Assembly (NCBI RefSeq): GCF_041146875.1
Contig: NZ_JBFRXP010000014.1
Location: forward strand, 1 to 64,000
Direction: 5' to 3'
Length of the DNA stretch: 64,000 bases
DNA from: Igneacidithiobacillus sp041146875
Lineage (GTDB): Bacteria > Pseudomonadota > Gammaproteobacteria > Acidithiobacillales > Acidithiobacillaceae
In this document: in pieces, positions 16,501-24,666 of the stretch
Position numbering within the stretch: position 1 is the first letter of the stretch
How the letters are laid out: each line of letters begins with the position of its first letter
Notes under the pieces: model-generated
Told to the model about the DNA's origin: nothing
What the model saw: the letters and a program-made list of their open reading frames with translations, nothing else
Databases searched by the model: none
Position numbers and translations under genes: made by a program

Positions 16501-17504
16501 ACGAGCAACCCCGCATTCTGCCGCTACTGCTGGCCGTCGTGCTCAACGTGGCCATTCTGGTCGCGTTGTTCTGGACCTTTCACGTCAACATTCCGGCTGC
16601 CGGGCATGCTGCCATGCAAGCCACCCTGGAAGCTGCCCTGCCGGCACCAGCGCCCATGCCGGTGGCAAAGCCTGCTCCCGTAGCCAAACCGGTACCGAAA
16701 CCGGTGCCAGTGCCAAAACCCGCACCTGCACCAGTGCCAAAACCGGCACCGACGCCTAAGCCCGTACCCAAACCGGTGCCAGAGAAGCCGTCGCCCGCGC
16801 AAGTCGAAAAGCAGGTACAGGCACGGGAAGCGGCAGCCAAGCTCACCGCTGAGCGGGCCGCGGCAGAAAAACACGCGGAAGAACTGGCAGCACGGCGGGC
16901 AGCGGTGCAACGCGCCGCAGCGCAGAAAGCAGCCGCTGAAAAGGCAGCGACAGAACGAGCAGCAGCAACCAAAGCGGCCGCGCAAAAGGCAGCAGAGGAG
17001 CGCGCCGCCCAGCAAGCTGCTGAGAAAGCGGCAGCACAGAAGGCAGCCGCAGAGAAAGCAGCCGCGGCACGTGCAGCAGCCCTGAAAAAGCAGCTTGCCG
17101 CAGAGGCCGCACAAGCGGCACAGGCGGCTCGCGCCAAGGCCTTGCAGCAGCAGTTGGCGGCACAGGCCGAGGCCAACCTCGCCGCCGCCAAGGCACAACA
17201 GGCCGCGGAAAATCAACGTCTGGAGGCATTATTTGGTCAGAAAATACAGCGCAGGGTCTATCGTGCCTGGGATACTACCTTTGCCGCATCGCTGAATTGT
17301 GAGGTAGCGATAGAGCTAACGCCCACGGGGTCGATTATCGGCCAACCGCGCGTTGTGAGTGGCAGTGGCAACCCGGCCTTCGACCAGGCAGTTATTCGCG
17401 CCGTCGAGGCAGCGGCACCTTTTGTCCCTCCCATCGGTCTACCCTATAGTGCCTTCAAAAGCGTCGTCATTAAATTCAACGCCGAGGATCTTAACCATGC
17501 GTAA
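16497..17504 (+). CDS. tolA: Tol-Pal system protein TolA
   Basis: 335 residues with TTG start overlapping the tolR stop. An N-terminal transmembrane helix (about 8-27) precedes a proline-lysine-rich stretch with repeated KPVPKPVP-type units (about 50-100). Then come a long Ala/Lys/Glu/Gln helix (about 105-240) and a C-terminal TonB/TolA fold (about 255-335). It spans the periplasm and contacts Pal and TolB. The Pro-Lys stretch resembles the spacer of TonB more than that of enterobacterial TolA. Identity rests mostly on gene order and architecture. Confidence 0.92.
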   Translation: MNEQPRILPLLLAVVLNVAILVALFWTFHVNIPAAGHAAMQATLEAALPAPAPMPVAKPAPVAKPVPKPVPVPKPAPAPVPKPAPTPKPVPKPVPEKPSPAQVEKQVQAREAAAKLTAERAAAEKHAEELAARRAAVQRAAAQKAAAEKAATERAAATKAAAQKAAEERAAQQAAEKAAAQKAAAEKAAAARAAALKKQLAAEAAQAAQAARAKALQQQLAAQAEANLAAAKAQQAAENQRLEALFGQKIQRRVYRAWDTTFAASLNCEVAIELTPTGSIIGQPRVVSGSGNPAFDQAVIRAVEAAAPFVPPIGLPYSAFKSVVIKFNAEDLNHA

Positions 17505-18759
17505 GAGCGTCGTATTCCTTTTTTTGGGGTTATTCTCCCTGGCCTTCGCATTGCCTAGTGAGGCTGCCCTAACGGTACAAGTAACCAAGAGCGTTTCCAG
17601 CGCTCTGCCCATTGCCATACCTTCTTTTGGCCCAGGGGTTGCGGGGCAACCGACGGTGGCCGACGTGGTACGCGCGGATCTTAGTCACAGTGGTCTGTTC
17701 AAGGTACTCAATCCCGCCAGCTACCCGAGCGATCCGCAGGCACCGGCAGCGGTACAGGCAAACACCTGGACCGGGATTGGTGCCACTGGGCTCGCCGTAG
17801 GTGCCGTGGCAAAAACCGCAGCGGGCTACACCGTTACCGTCTACGTCTATAACGTCGCTACCGGGCAGGAGCTGGCTGCCAAGCGCTTCAGTTGTTCCCC
17901 AGCGGAATTGCATATGACCGCACACCACGTAGCCGACGTGATTTACAAGGCCTTCACTGGCAAGCCTGGACCCTTTGCCAGTCGCATTGCTTACGTGCGC
18001 CAGGTGGGTGCCGAGTATTCGTTACTTGTCGCCGAGTCAGATGGCTGGAATCCGCATGTGGTGGTGCAGGGGCGCATGCCATTGCTCTCACCGGTTTGGT
18101 CCCCAAACAACCAACGCCTTGCCTACGTTACCTATGTGAATTCGCGTGCCACCATCTTCGTGCAGAATCTGGCCACGGGAACACGCCAAGCCATCGCCCC
18201 GGGTGGCCAAATCGTCAGCGCGCCCAGCTTTTCGCCTAACGGTCAGGAGCTCGCCTATGCGCGTTCGGAGGGGGGCGCAACCAACATCTTCACGGTTAAC
18301 CTTAGTACCGGCCAGCGGCAACAACTAACACAAGGGGGCAGTATCAATACCTCGCCCAGTTGGTCCCCTAATGGGCAAATCGCCTTTGTGTCGGACCGTG
18401 ATGGTGGTCCGCAGATTTTCGTCATGAACTCCCAGGGTGGCGGGCAGCATCGCATTACCTATAGTGGTAACTACAACGCCAGCCCTGCCTATTCTCCCAA
18501 TGGGCAGCGTATTGCGTTCATCCATCGCACGGATGGCGTCTACGCCCTGGCGGTGATGGATGCCACTGGGGGCGGCCTGAACGTGCTGGATGCACAGGGA
18601 AACTGTGACCACCCAAGCTTTGCCGACAATGGGGAAATGGTAATTTACGGTACCCATCGGGCGGGCGTGAAAGTGCTTGCCGAGGCGAGTATCGACGGGC
18701 GCACCCTGGCAATCCTGCACGGTGCCGGCGAAGACAGCCAACCAGCCTGGTCGAACTGA
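17497..18759 (+). CDS. tolB: Tol-Pal system periplasmic beta-propeller TolB
   Basis: 420 residues from ATG 17497, overlapping the tolA end by 8 bases. A signal peptide ends near SEA-ALTV. The N-terminal domain is followed by a WD40-like six-bladed propeller with repeats such as SPxFSPNGQELAYA, SPSWSPNGQIAFVSD and SPAYSPNGQRIAF. It binds Pal. The intrinsic terminator follows within 30 bases. Pal is not next, as it normally would be; it lies 2.2 kb away on the other strand. Confidence 0.97.
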   Translation: MRKSVVFLFLGLFSLAFALPSEAALTVQVTKSVSSALPIAIPSFGPGVAGQPTVADVVRADLSHSGLFKVLNPASYPSDPQAPAAVQANTWTGIGATGLAVGAVAKTAAGYTVTVYVYNVATGQELAAKRFSCSPAELHMTAHHVADVIYKAFTGKPGPFASRIAYVRQVGAEYSLLVAESDGWNPHVVVQGRMPLLSPVWSPNNQRLAYVTYVNSRATIFVQNLATGTRQAIAPGGQIVSAPSFSPNGQELAYARSEGGATNIFTVNLSTGQRQQLTQGGSINTSPSWSPNGQIAFVSDRDGGPQIFVMNSQGGGQHRITYSGNYNASPAYSPNGQRIAFIHRTDGVYALAVMDATGGGLNVLDAQGNCDHPSFADNGEMVIYGTHRAGVKVLAEASIDGRTLAILHGAGEDSQPAWSN

Positions 18760-18786
18760 GCTAAGGCAAACAGGGTATAAAGTGCA

Positions 18787-18815
18787 GGGTGCTGGGCTGT
18801 CCCAGCACCCTTTTT
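18787..18815 (+). terminator. Intrinsic terminator after tolB
   Basis: A perfect ten-pair stem (gggtgctggg with cccagcaccc) with a four-base loop is followed by five T. It lies between the convergent tolB and queC genes. The T run is on the plus strand. Confidence 0.92.
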
Positions 18816-18819
18816 ATGG

Positions 18820-19497
18820 TCAGACGTAAGGCGCGGGGTCCGGCAGACCGAGCTCGGCAAAGGCCGCGAGGCGCAGGCGACAGGCATCGCAACGTCCGCA
18901 GGAGCGTCCCGCCGCATCCAGCTGGTAGCAGGAACGGGTGATGCCATAATCCACCCCGGCATCAAGTCCCATGCGGATAATCTCGGCCTTGCGCAAATGT
19001 TGCAGCGGGGCATGGATGCGTGGCGACTCGCCCTCCACGCCAAGTTTGGTAGCCACGGCGGCGAGACGCGAAAAAGCCTCAATAAAGGCGGGACGACAAT
19101 CGGGGTAGCCGCTGTAATCCTGGCTGTTTACCCCGACGTAAATATCCGCAACGCTGAGCACCTCTGCCAGCGCCAGCGCATAGGAGAGAAATACCGTATT
19201 GCGCGCCGGCACATAGGTGATCGGGATACCTTCGCCGACGCCACTTTCCGGCACCGCCAGCTTGGTATCCGTGAGTGCCGAGCCACCAAGACCACCGAGA
19301 TCGATTTTGAGAATGCGGTGACTCGCCACTGCCATGGTCTGAGCCACGGCGCGGGCATAATCGAGCTCGTTCTGATGGCGTTGCCCATAGTCGAAAGATA
19401 AGGCATGGATGACGACCCCGTCACGACGCAACAAGCCAGCAACCGTGGTGGAATCAAGACCGCCGGAAAGTAACAGAATTGCCTGTTTGTCTGTCAC
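18820..19497 (-). CDS. queC: 7-cyano-7-deazaguanine (preQ0) synthase QueC
   Basis: 225 residues from GTG 19497. QueC converts 7-carboxy-7-deazaguanine to preQ0 for queuosine synthesis. The PP-loop is LLSGGLDSTT near residue 10, and the zinc site is the four-Cys cluster CYQLD/SCGRCDACR near 192-207. GTG 19497 has the ribosome site gaggtg and gives the conserved N-terminus; the longer frame would run into queE. It is downstream of queE on the same strand. Confidence 0.95.
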   Translation of the reverse strand: MTDKQAILLLSGGLDSTTVAGLLRRDGVVIHALSFDYGQRHQNELDYARAVAQTMAVASHRILKIDLGGLGGSALTDTKLAVPESGVGEGIPITYVPARNTVFLSYALALAEVLSVADIYVGVNSQDYSGYPDCRPAFIEAFSRLAAVATKLGVEGESPRIHAPLQHLRKAEIIRMGLDAGVDYGITRSCYQLDAAGRSCGRCDACRLRLAAFAELGLPDPAPYV

Positions 19498-19508
19498 GCT
19501 CACCTCCG

Positions 19509-20147
19509 CTAGTGGCCGGGGACGTCGCCCCAGATCCATTTGTGCAATTGCACCTGCAAACGCACCGGTAATTGATCGACAAGGATCCACTCTGCCAAGT
19601 CGTGCAGGTCCAATTCACCATAACTGGGGGAGAACAAAATTTCCTTTGCCGGCAGCGGGTGCTCGCGCAAGAAGTCGCGTGCCCATTCGTAGTCGCTGCG
19701 ATTGCACAAGACGAATTTTACCTGATCTTGGGCGTGGAGATATTGCAAATTCTCCCAGTCGTTTTTCTCGCTTTCGGCAGAGCCCGGTGTCTTGATATCA
19801 AGAATTTTCACCACCCGCGGGTCCACGTCGCGCACGGACAGGGCGCCGCTGGTTTCGAGATAGACCTCGCGTCCCGCGTCACACAGCACCTTGAGTAGTT
19901 CGTGCACGCCCACTTGGGCGAGGGGCTCGCCACCAGTGACCACTACCAACTGGCCTGCGCGCTCCTGCACCTGGGTGAGGATCTCTTCCAGCTCCATCCA
20001 CATGCCACCGTGAAAGGCATAGGCACTGTCGCAATACTGGCAGCGCAGTGGGCAACCGGTAAGGCGTACAAAGGTTGCCGGGCGCCCCATGGCGCTGGTC
20101 TCGCCCTGCAAGCTATGAAAGATCTCGCTAATGCGCAGCCGCGCCAT
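19509..20147 (-). CDS. queE: 7-carboxy-7-deazaguanine synthase QueE (radical SAM)
   Basis: 212 residues. The radical SAM cluster motif CX3CX2C is TGCPLRCQYCDSAY near residue 31. QueE contracts carboxytetrahydropterin to CDG in queuosine synthesis, feeding QueC encoded next. The start MARLRISEIFHSLQGE is typical. The cpoB gene ends 3 bases upstream, so cpoB-queE-queC read as one unit. Confidence 0.95.
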   Translation of the reverse strand: MARLRISEIFHSLQGETSAMGRPATFVRLTGCPLRCQYCDSAYAFHGGMWMELEEILTQVQERAGQLVVVTGGEPLAQVGVHELLKVLCDAGREVYLETSGALSVRDVDPRVVKILDIKTPGSAESEKNDWENLQYLHAQDQVKFVLCNRSDYEWARDFLREHPLPAKEILFSPSYGELDLHDLAEWILVDQLPVRLQVQLHKWIWGDVPGH

Positions 20148-20150
20148 AAC

Positions 20151-20963
20151 TCAATGGCCGCTGGCTTGCAGTTGCGTTTGCGCCTTTTGCGCCGCGGGGG
20201 TGCTTGGATATTGCTTGAGAATCCGATTGAAGGTCGCCCGCGCCTTGGCCGGCTGACCGATGGCCTCGTAAATCTGTCCCATGCGCAACAGTGCATCTGG
20301 CGCCTTACTGCTCTGGGTATGCTGCGCAGCCGTGGTAAGGCTCTTGATGGCAGCATCGTTCTGCCCGAGGACATACTGTGCCTGGCCAAGCCAGTAATAG
20401 GCATCGACCACGAGGCTACTTTGCGGGTATTTGTGGATGAAGGCCTGCAGCGACGTTGCCGCAGTGCCATATTTGCCGGCCTGTAACAAGGCAAAGGCGC
20501 GCTGATACTCGGCCTGACCCAAACCCTGCACGGTAGAACTGGCAGCGCTGCTCGCCTCTGCCGCAATGGCGCCAGCTGGTGTCGTGCTGGAAACTGCTGC
20601 ACTGCTGGTACTCGCTGTCGACGCCGTCACGGAGCTTGTCGTCGCCACTGCAGTCGACAGGGCTGCCAATTTGGCGTTGATTTCCTGCTGTGCCGACTCT
20701 AGCGCGTGGGTTTTGCTCTCAAGGTCGCCGCGCAGCTCACGAATTTCCTGCTGCATATGCTGCGAGCGATCAAGCAAATCGCCGAGGGCAGTTTGGCTAC
20801 CTCGGCTCGCTTTTTGCACGGCGATCAGGCTTTGCACTTCGCTCTGCATCACCGCCATCTGCTGCTGCAGTTGGAGAATTTGCTGGCCCTCGGAATCTGC
20901 CCACACCGGTGAGCTAGCGAGCAGGACAGCGGCAGCCAGTGCTGCAGTCAGCTTAACCTTCAT
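20151..20963 (-). CDS. cpoB: Tol-Pal system TPR protein CpoB/YbgF
   Basis: 270 residues. A signal peptide (cleavage near VWA-DS) is followed by a coiled coil (about 25-95) and a low-complexity Ala/Ser/Thr linker. A TPR domain follows (about 145-265: AEYQRAFALLQAGKYGTA, YWLGQAQYVLG). CpoB coordinates peptidoglycan synthesis with outer-membrane constriction. It follows pal by 17 bases, as in the standard cluster. Confidence 0.94.
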   Translation of the reverse strand: MKVKLTAALAAAVLLASSPVWADSEGQQILQLQQQMAVMQSEVQSLIAVQKASRGSQTALGDLLDRSQHMQQEIRELRGDLESKTHALESAQQEINAKLAALSTAVATTSSVTASTASTSSAAVSSTTPAGAIAAEASSAASSTVQGLGQAEYQRAFALLQAGKYGTAATSLQAFIHKYPQSSLVVDAYYWLGQAQYVLGQNDAAIKSLTTAAQHTQSSKAPDALLRMGQIYEAIGQPAKARATFNRILKQYPSTPAAQKAQTQLQASGH

Positions 20964-20980
20964 GAAATGCGACCTCCAAA

Positions 20981-21556
20981 TCAGCCGTTGTATCCCCCAC
21001 TATAGACAAAATCGACGCGACGATTATGCGCCCAGCAAGCCTGATCATTTTGGCTGCAGAGGGGATTGTCCTTGCCAAAGCTGACGGTGCTGATACGGGC
21101 AGCGCTCACTCCCTGAGACTCCAAATAGCTCTTCACAGTTTCCGCACGCCGTTCGCCAAGCGCCAAATTGTATTCTTGGGTGCCGCGATCATCCGTGTTG
21201 CCTTCCAAGCGTACCTGCACGTGAGCATGGTTCATCATGAACTGGGCGTTCTCGGCGGCAATGGCTTGGCCGTTGGCATCCATGTTGTCGCTATCGAAAG
21301 GGAAATGGACGCGCAAATGGCTAGGCAACGCAGCCAATTCCGCTGCAGTCAAGCCGCGGTTAGTACCGCCGATAGGACCATTGGTATTCAGGTCTTGAGA
21401 ACCGACCCCCTGGCCATTATAGCCGTTGGTGGCGACCGAACTCACCGGCGCCACCGGGCCCACTGCCTTGGGCGCACCACTACCCACATTGCGCGCGCAG
21501 CCAGACAGGGCCAAAAAAGAAATGCCGAAAACAACAATGACACTGCGAAGCTGCAT
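20981..21556 (-). CDS. pal: Peptidoglycan-associated lipoprotein Pal
   Basis: 191 residues from ATG 21556 with ribosome site aggagaag. The lipobox is LSGC (Cys about 20), so it is an outer-membrane lipoprotein. The C-terminal OmpA-like peptidoglycan-binding domain has NTDDRGTQEYNLALGERRA and the Arg of NRRVDF. It is the first gene of the minus-strand pal-cpoB-queE-queC block facing tolB. Confidence 0.96.
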   Translation of the reverse strand: MQLRSVIVVFGISFLALSGCARNVGSGAPKAVGPVAPVSSVATNGYNGQGVGSQDLNTNGPIGGTNRGLTAAELAALPSHLRVHFPFDSDNMDANGQAIAAENAQFMMNHAHVQVRLEGNTDDRGTQEYNLALGERRAETVKSYLESQGVSAARISTVSFGKDNPLCSQNDQACWAHNRRVDFVYSGGYNG

Positions 21557-21612
21557 GGTTTCTTCTCCTAAAGAATAATGACGATTGTATCGCGAGCGCA
21601 GGAAATTCAGCA

Positions 21613-21638
21613 ATCATTCACGGCTATCATTCACGGCT
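21613..21638. repeat. Tandem 13-bp repeat upstream of pal
   Basis: Two head-to-tail copies of atcattcacggct occur between pal and apaG, in the divergent promoter region. No known function. Confidence 0.6.
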
Positions 21639-21708
21639 ATCTGCAACTTGGCAGCCCCCAGGCAGGGGAATAGACTGATAAGCCAATGCCAAGCAAGGAG
21701 CGAAGCTC

Positions 21709-22086
21709 ATGAGTGTACCGACCGAGATCCAGATTCAGGTCGAGACCCGTTATATTCCCGAGCAATCTAGCCCGGAGCAGGACCATTACGTCTTCGCCTA
21801 CCAGATTCGTATTGAGAATCACGGCCCCCAGCGCGCGCAGTTGCGCAACCGGCACTGGATCATTACCGACGCCGAGGGGCGGATTCAAGAAGTGCGCGGA
21901 CCAGGTGTCGTCGGCGAACAACCGACCCTCGCCCCTGGAGAACGCTTTCAGTACACCAGCGGCACCGTTCTGCCCACCCCGGTTGGGAGTATGCACGGCA
22001 GCTACGAATGGGTGAGTGAAAATGGTGAAGACTTTGAGACACCCATTCCGGCATTTCGCCTCGCCGTGGCAACCGTCTTCCATTGA
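21709..22086 (+). CDS. apaG: ApaG protein (CorD)
   Basis: 125 residues, the usual ApaG length. The family features YVFAYQIRIENHG, RHWIITDAEG and MHGSYEWV are all present. ApaG is an immunoglobulin-like fold protein whose role is still uncertain. It normally sits beside ksgA/apaH; here it is followed by a methyltransferase that starts at TTG overlapping the apaG stop. Confidence 0.95.
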   Translation: MSVPTEIQIQVETRYIPEQSSPEQDHYVFAYQIRIENHGPQRAQLRNRHWIITDAEGRIQEVRGPGVVGEQPTLAPGERFQYTSGTVLPTPVGSMHGSYEWVSENGEDFETPIPAFRLAVATVFH

Positions 22087-22682
22087 GCTATCAGAGCCTG
22101 CAACGCGCCTACGGCGTCTGGGCGCCCATCTATGACCGGGCGGTAGCGGGCTTTTCTGCCCCAGCACGAGCCGCCAATATCGCCAGTATCCCGGCAGATG
22201 CGGAAAAGATCCTGGTAATTGGCGCGGGGACCGGCCTGGATTTCCCTTATCTAAGCACCAGCACCCTCAACGTGGCGCTGGACTTCAACTCCGCGATGCT
22301 CGCCCGCGCCCGCCCGCGAGCAGAGCATGAACATCTATTGCAGGCAGATGCCGAACGCTTGCCATTAGCAGATGGTGGCTTTGACGCTGTCTTGATGCAC
22401 CTGATTCTGGCGGTGGTGCCTCACCCGTCTCTGGCCCTCGCCGAAGCGAGTCGCGTGTTACGCCCCGGCGGCACGCTACTGATCTTCGACAAATTCCTGC
22501 GCCCAGAGCAGAAGGCACCGCTGCGCCGACTCTTGGCGCCACTCTCCGCGACGTTGGCCACGCGCACTGACCTAGTGTTCGAGGACCTGCTCGGGCCGCA
22601 CCCCGAATTGCAGTTACAAACAGATCAGCCCGCCGCCCTGGGTGGCTGGTTTCGTCGTATCCACCTGCAAAAACGGGGCTGA
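22083..22682 (+). CDS. Class I SAM-dependent methyltransferase
   Basis: 199 residues. The Rossmann SAM site is KILVIGAGTGLDF (about residue 42), followed by the post-I acidic residue in LDFNSAML, motif II in ADGGFDAVLMHL and motif III in VLRPGGTLLIFDKF. It belongs to the UbiE/phosphatidylethanolamine N-methyltransferase-like group; the substrate cannot be read from sequence. It starts with TTG at 22083, overlapping the apaG stop, which suggests coupling. The shared terminator follows. Confidence 0.82.
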   Translation: MSYQSLQRAYGVWAPIYDRAVAGFSAPARAANIASIPADAEKILVIGAGTGLDFPYLSTSTLNVALDFNSAMLARARPRAEHEHLLQADAERLPLADGGFDAVLMHLILAVVPHPSLALAEASRVLRPGGTLLIFDKFLRPEQKAPLRRLLAPLSATLATRTDLVFEDLLGPHPELQLQTDQPAALGGWFRRIHLQKRG

Positions 22683-22697
22683 AAAGCCCCGTCAGTT
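22673..22697. terminator. Bidirectional intrinsic terminator
   Basis: An eight-pair stem acggggct/agccccgt with a gaaa loop. It is followed by tttta on the plus strand (methyltransferase side) and by ttttt on the minus strand (typA side), so it can end both convergent transcripts. Confidence 0.85.
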
Positions 22698-24518
22698 TTA
22701 GTTGCCGCCGCTGCGCGCCGCCTTTTTGCGCTCGTTTTCCGTCAGGAAGCGCTTGCGAATACGGATGGACTGGGGCGTCGCCTCGACCAATTCGTCATCG
22801 GCGATAAATTCCACCGCTGCTTCCAGGGTCATTTTGATAGGCGGGGTGAGCATGATGTTTTCGTCGGAACCGGAAGCTCGCATATTGGTGAGCTTCTTTT
22901 CCTTGAGCGGGTTGACCACCAAGTCGTTGTCGCGGCTATGGATACCAATGACCATGCCTTCATAGACCTTGTCGCCAGGGCTGACAAACATCCGCCCGCG
23001 GTCCTGCAAATTGAAAAGCGCAAAGCCAACTGCCTCGCCCTCCTCTGCCGAAATCAGCACCCCATTGTTACGCGCCGGAATTGCACCCTTCACCGGTCCG
23101 TAGCCATCAAAAATATGGCTGATGACACCAGTGCCCGACGTGGCGGTCAGAAACTCCGTATGAAAACCGATCAGGCCACGAGCCGGAATCTTATATTCCA
23201 GGCGCACCCGGCCTCGGCCATCGGGCTGCATGTCCTGCAAGTCGCCCCGGCGGATGCCCAGGCGTTCCATGATGGTGCCCTGGTGGGTTTCTTCGACGTC
23301 CACCGTCAAGGCTTCGTAGGGCTCTTCCCACACCCCGTCCACCTGCCGCTGAATCACCCGCGGCCGCGATACCGCCAGCTCGTAGCCTTCGCGGCGCATG
23401 TTTTCAATAAGCACCGTAAGGTGCAACTCACCGCGGCCGGAAATCATGAAGACATCGGCGTTGTCCGTATCTTCCACCCGCAGCGCCACATTGGTCAGCA
23501 GCTCTTTATAGAGGCGGTCGCGCAGTTGGCGGCTGGTGACAAACTTGCCCTCGCGCCCGGCGAAGGGGCTGGTATTCACCTGAAAGGTCATGTTCAGGGT
23601 CGGTTCATCAATGGGCTTCCACGGTAGCGCCTCGGGCGCCTCAGGCGCGGCAATGGTGGCACCAATGGACGGCTCCTCAATGCCAGTGACGGCAATGATG
23701 TCGCCCACCGATGCCTCTTCCCAGGGCACCCGCTTGAGGCCGTCAAAGCCGAGCACCTGCAGGATGCGCGCCTTGACCAGCTTGTGGTCTTGCCCCTGTA
23801 GCAGCACCACGTCTTGTCCTGGGCGAATCTTGCCGCGCCGTACGCGACCAACGGCAATACGGCCTACATAGCTGGAGTAATCCAGGTCGGCAATCTGTAT
23901 CTGCAGCGGACCCTCGGGATCGCCTTCCGGGGCTGCCACCTTGTTCAAGACCATCTCGAAAAGGGGGCGCATATCGCCTTCACGCACACTCGGGTCTTCG
24001 CCAGCGTAGCCTTGCAGGCCCGATGCGTACATCACCGGAAAATCAAGCTGCTCCTCGGTGGCGCCGAGCTTATCGAAAAGATCGAGGGTAGCGCTGATGA
24101 CGTAGTCCGGGCGGGCGCCCGGGCGGTCGATCTTGTTGATAACGACGATAGGCTTGAGGCCCAGCTCCAGCGCCTTACGGGTAACGAAGCGGGTCTGGGG
24201 CATGGGGCCTTCCACGGCGTCCACCAGCAACAACACGCCATCCACCATGCCCAGCACCCGCTCCACCTCGGCACCAAAGTCGGCGTGGCCGGGGGTGTCG
24301 ACGATGTTGATGTGGGTGTCGCCCCACTGCACGGCGGTGTTCTTGGCCATGATGGTAATGCCACGCTCCTTTTCCAGGGCGTTGCTGTCCATAACCCGCT
24401 CTTCCACCTGCTGGTGGGCAGCGAAGGTGCCGGACTGCTTCAGCAGCTGATCCACCAGGGTAGTCTTACCGTGGTCGACGTGGGCGATGATGGCGATGTT
24501 GCGAAGTTGGCGTGACAC
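22698..24518 (-). CDS. typA: Ribosome-associated GTPase TypA/BipA
   Basis: 606 residues from GTG 24518. Translational GTPase with G1 AHVDHGKTT, G3 DTPGHADF and G4 NKIDRP, then EF-G-like domains and the BipA C-terminal domain (PARGLIGFHTEF). It supports ribosome assembly and stress growth. The GTG start is chosen because homologues begin just before RNIAIIAHVDHGKTT and a ggggaa site precedes it; the open frame extends to 24593. Confidence 0.96.
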   Translation of the reverse strand: MSRQLRNIAIIAHVDHGKTTLVDQLLKQSGTFAAHQQVEERVMDSNALEKERGITIMAKNTAVQWGDTHINIVDTPGHADFGAEVERVLGMVDGVLLLVDAVEGPMPQTRFVTRKALELGLKPIVVINKIDRPGARPDYVISATLDLFDKLGATEEQLDFPVMYASGLQGYAGEDPSVREGDMRPLFEMVLNKVAAPEGDPEGPLQIQIADLDYSSYVGRIAVGRVRRGKIRPGQDVVLLQGQDHKLVKARILQVLGFDGLKRVPWEEASVGDIIAVTGIEEPSIGATIAAPEAPEALPWKPIDEPTLNMTFQVNTSPFAGREGKFVTSRQLRDRLYKELLTNVALRVEDTDNADVFMISGRGELHLTVLIENMRREGYELAVSRPRVIQRQVDGVWEEPYEALTVDVEETHQGTIMERLGIRRGDLQDMQPDGRGRVRLEYKIPARGLIGFHTEFLTATSGTGVISHIFDGYGPVKGAIPARNNGVLISAEEGEAVGFALFNLQDRGRMFVSPGDKVYEGMVIGIHSRDNDLVVNPLKEKKLTNMRASGSDENIMLTPPIKMTLEAAVEFIADDELVEATPQSIRIRKRFLTENERKKAARSGGN

Positions 24519-24585
24519 AGAATTCCCCAGTAAAGCAAAGCCGACTAGCGCGGCAGCGGGCTCCCTTATAGCGAGATAGCCCCTA

Positions 24586-24625
24586 AAAAGCAAACCGCCC
24601 CGCCACGGAACTCTGTGACGGGGCG
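24586..24625 (-). terminator. Intrinsic terminator downstream of the second porin
   Basis: A long stem pairs cgccccg-cac with gtg-cggggcg (24596-24625), followed on the minus strand by gtttgcttttt. It separates the porin from typA. Confidence 0.8.
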
Positions 24626-24666
24626 AAACCGGGGCACCGAAGCGCCCCTTGGCATCCTAAGCGAAC

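Noticed and set aside
16524..17216. Long Cys/Gly/Leu-rich minus-strand frames opposite tolA
   Set aside because: They arise from the low-complexity Ala/Lys repeats of TolA read backwards.
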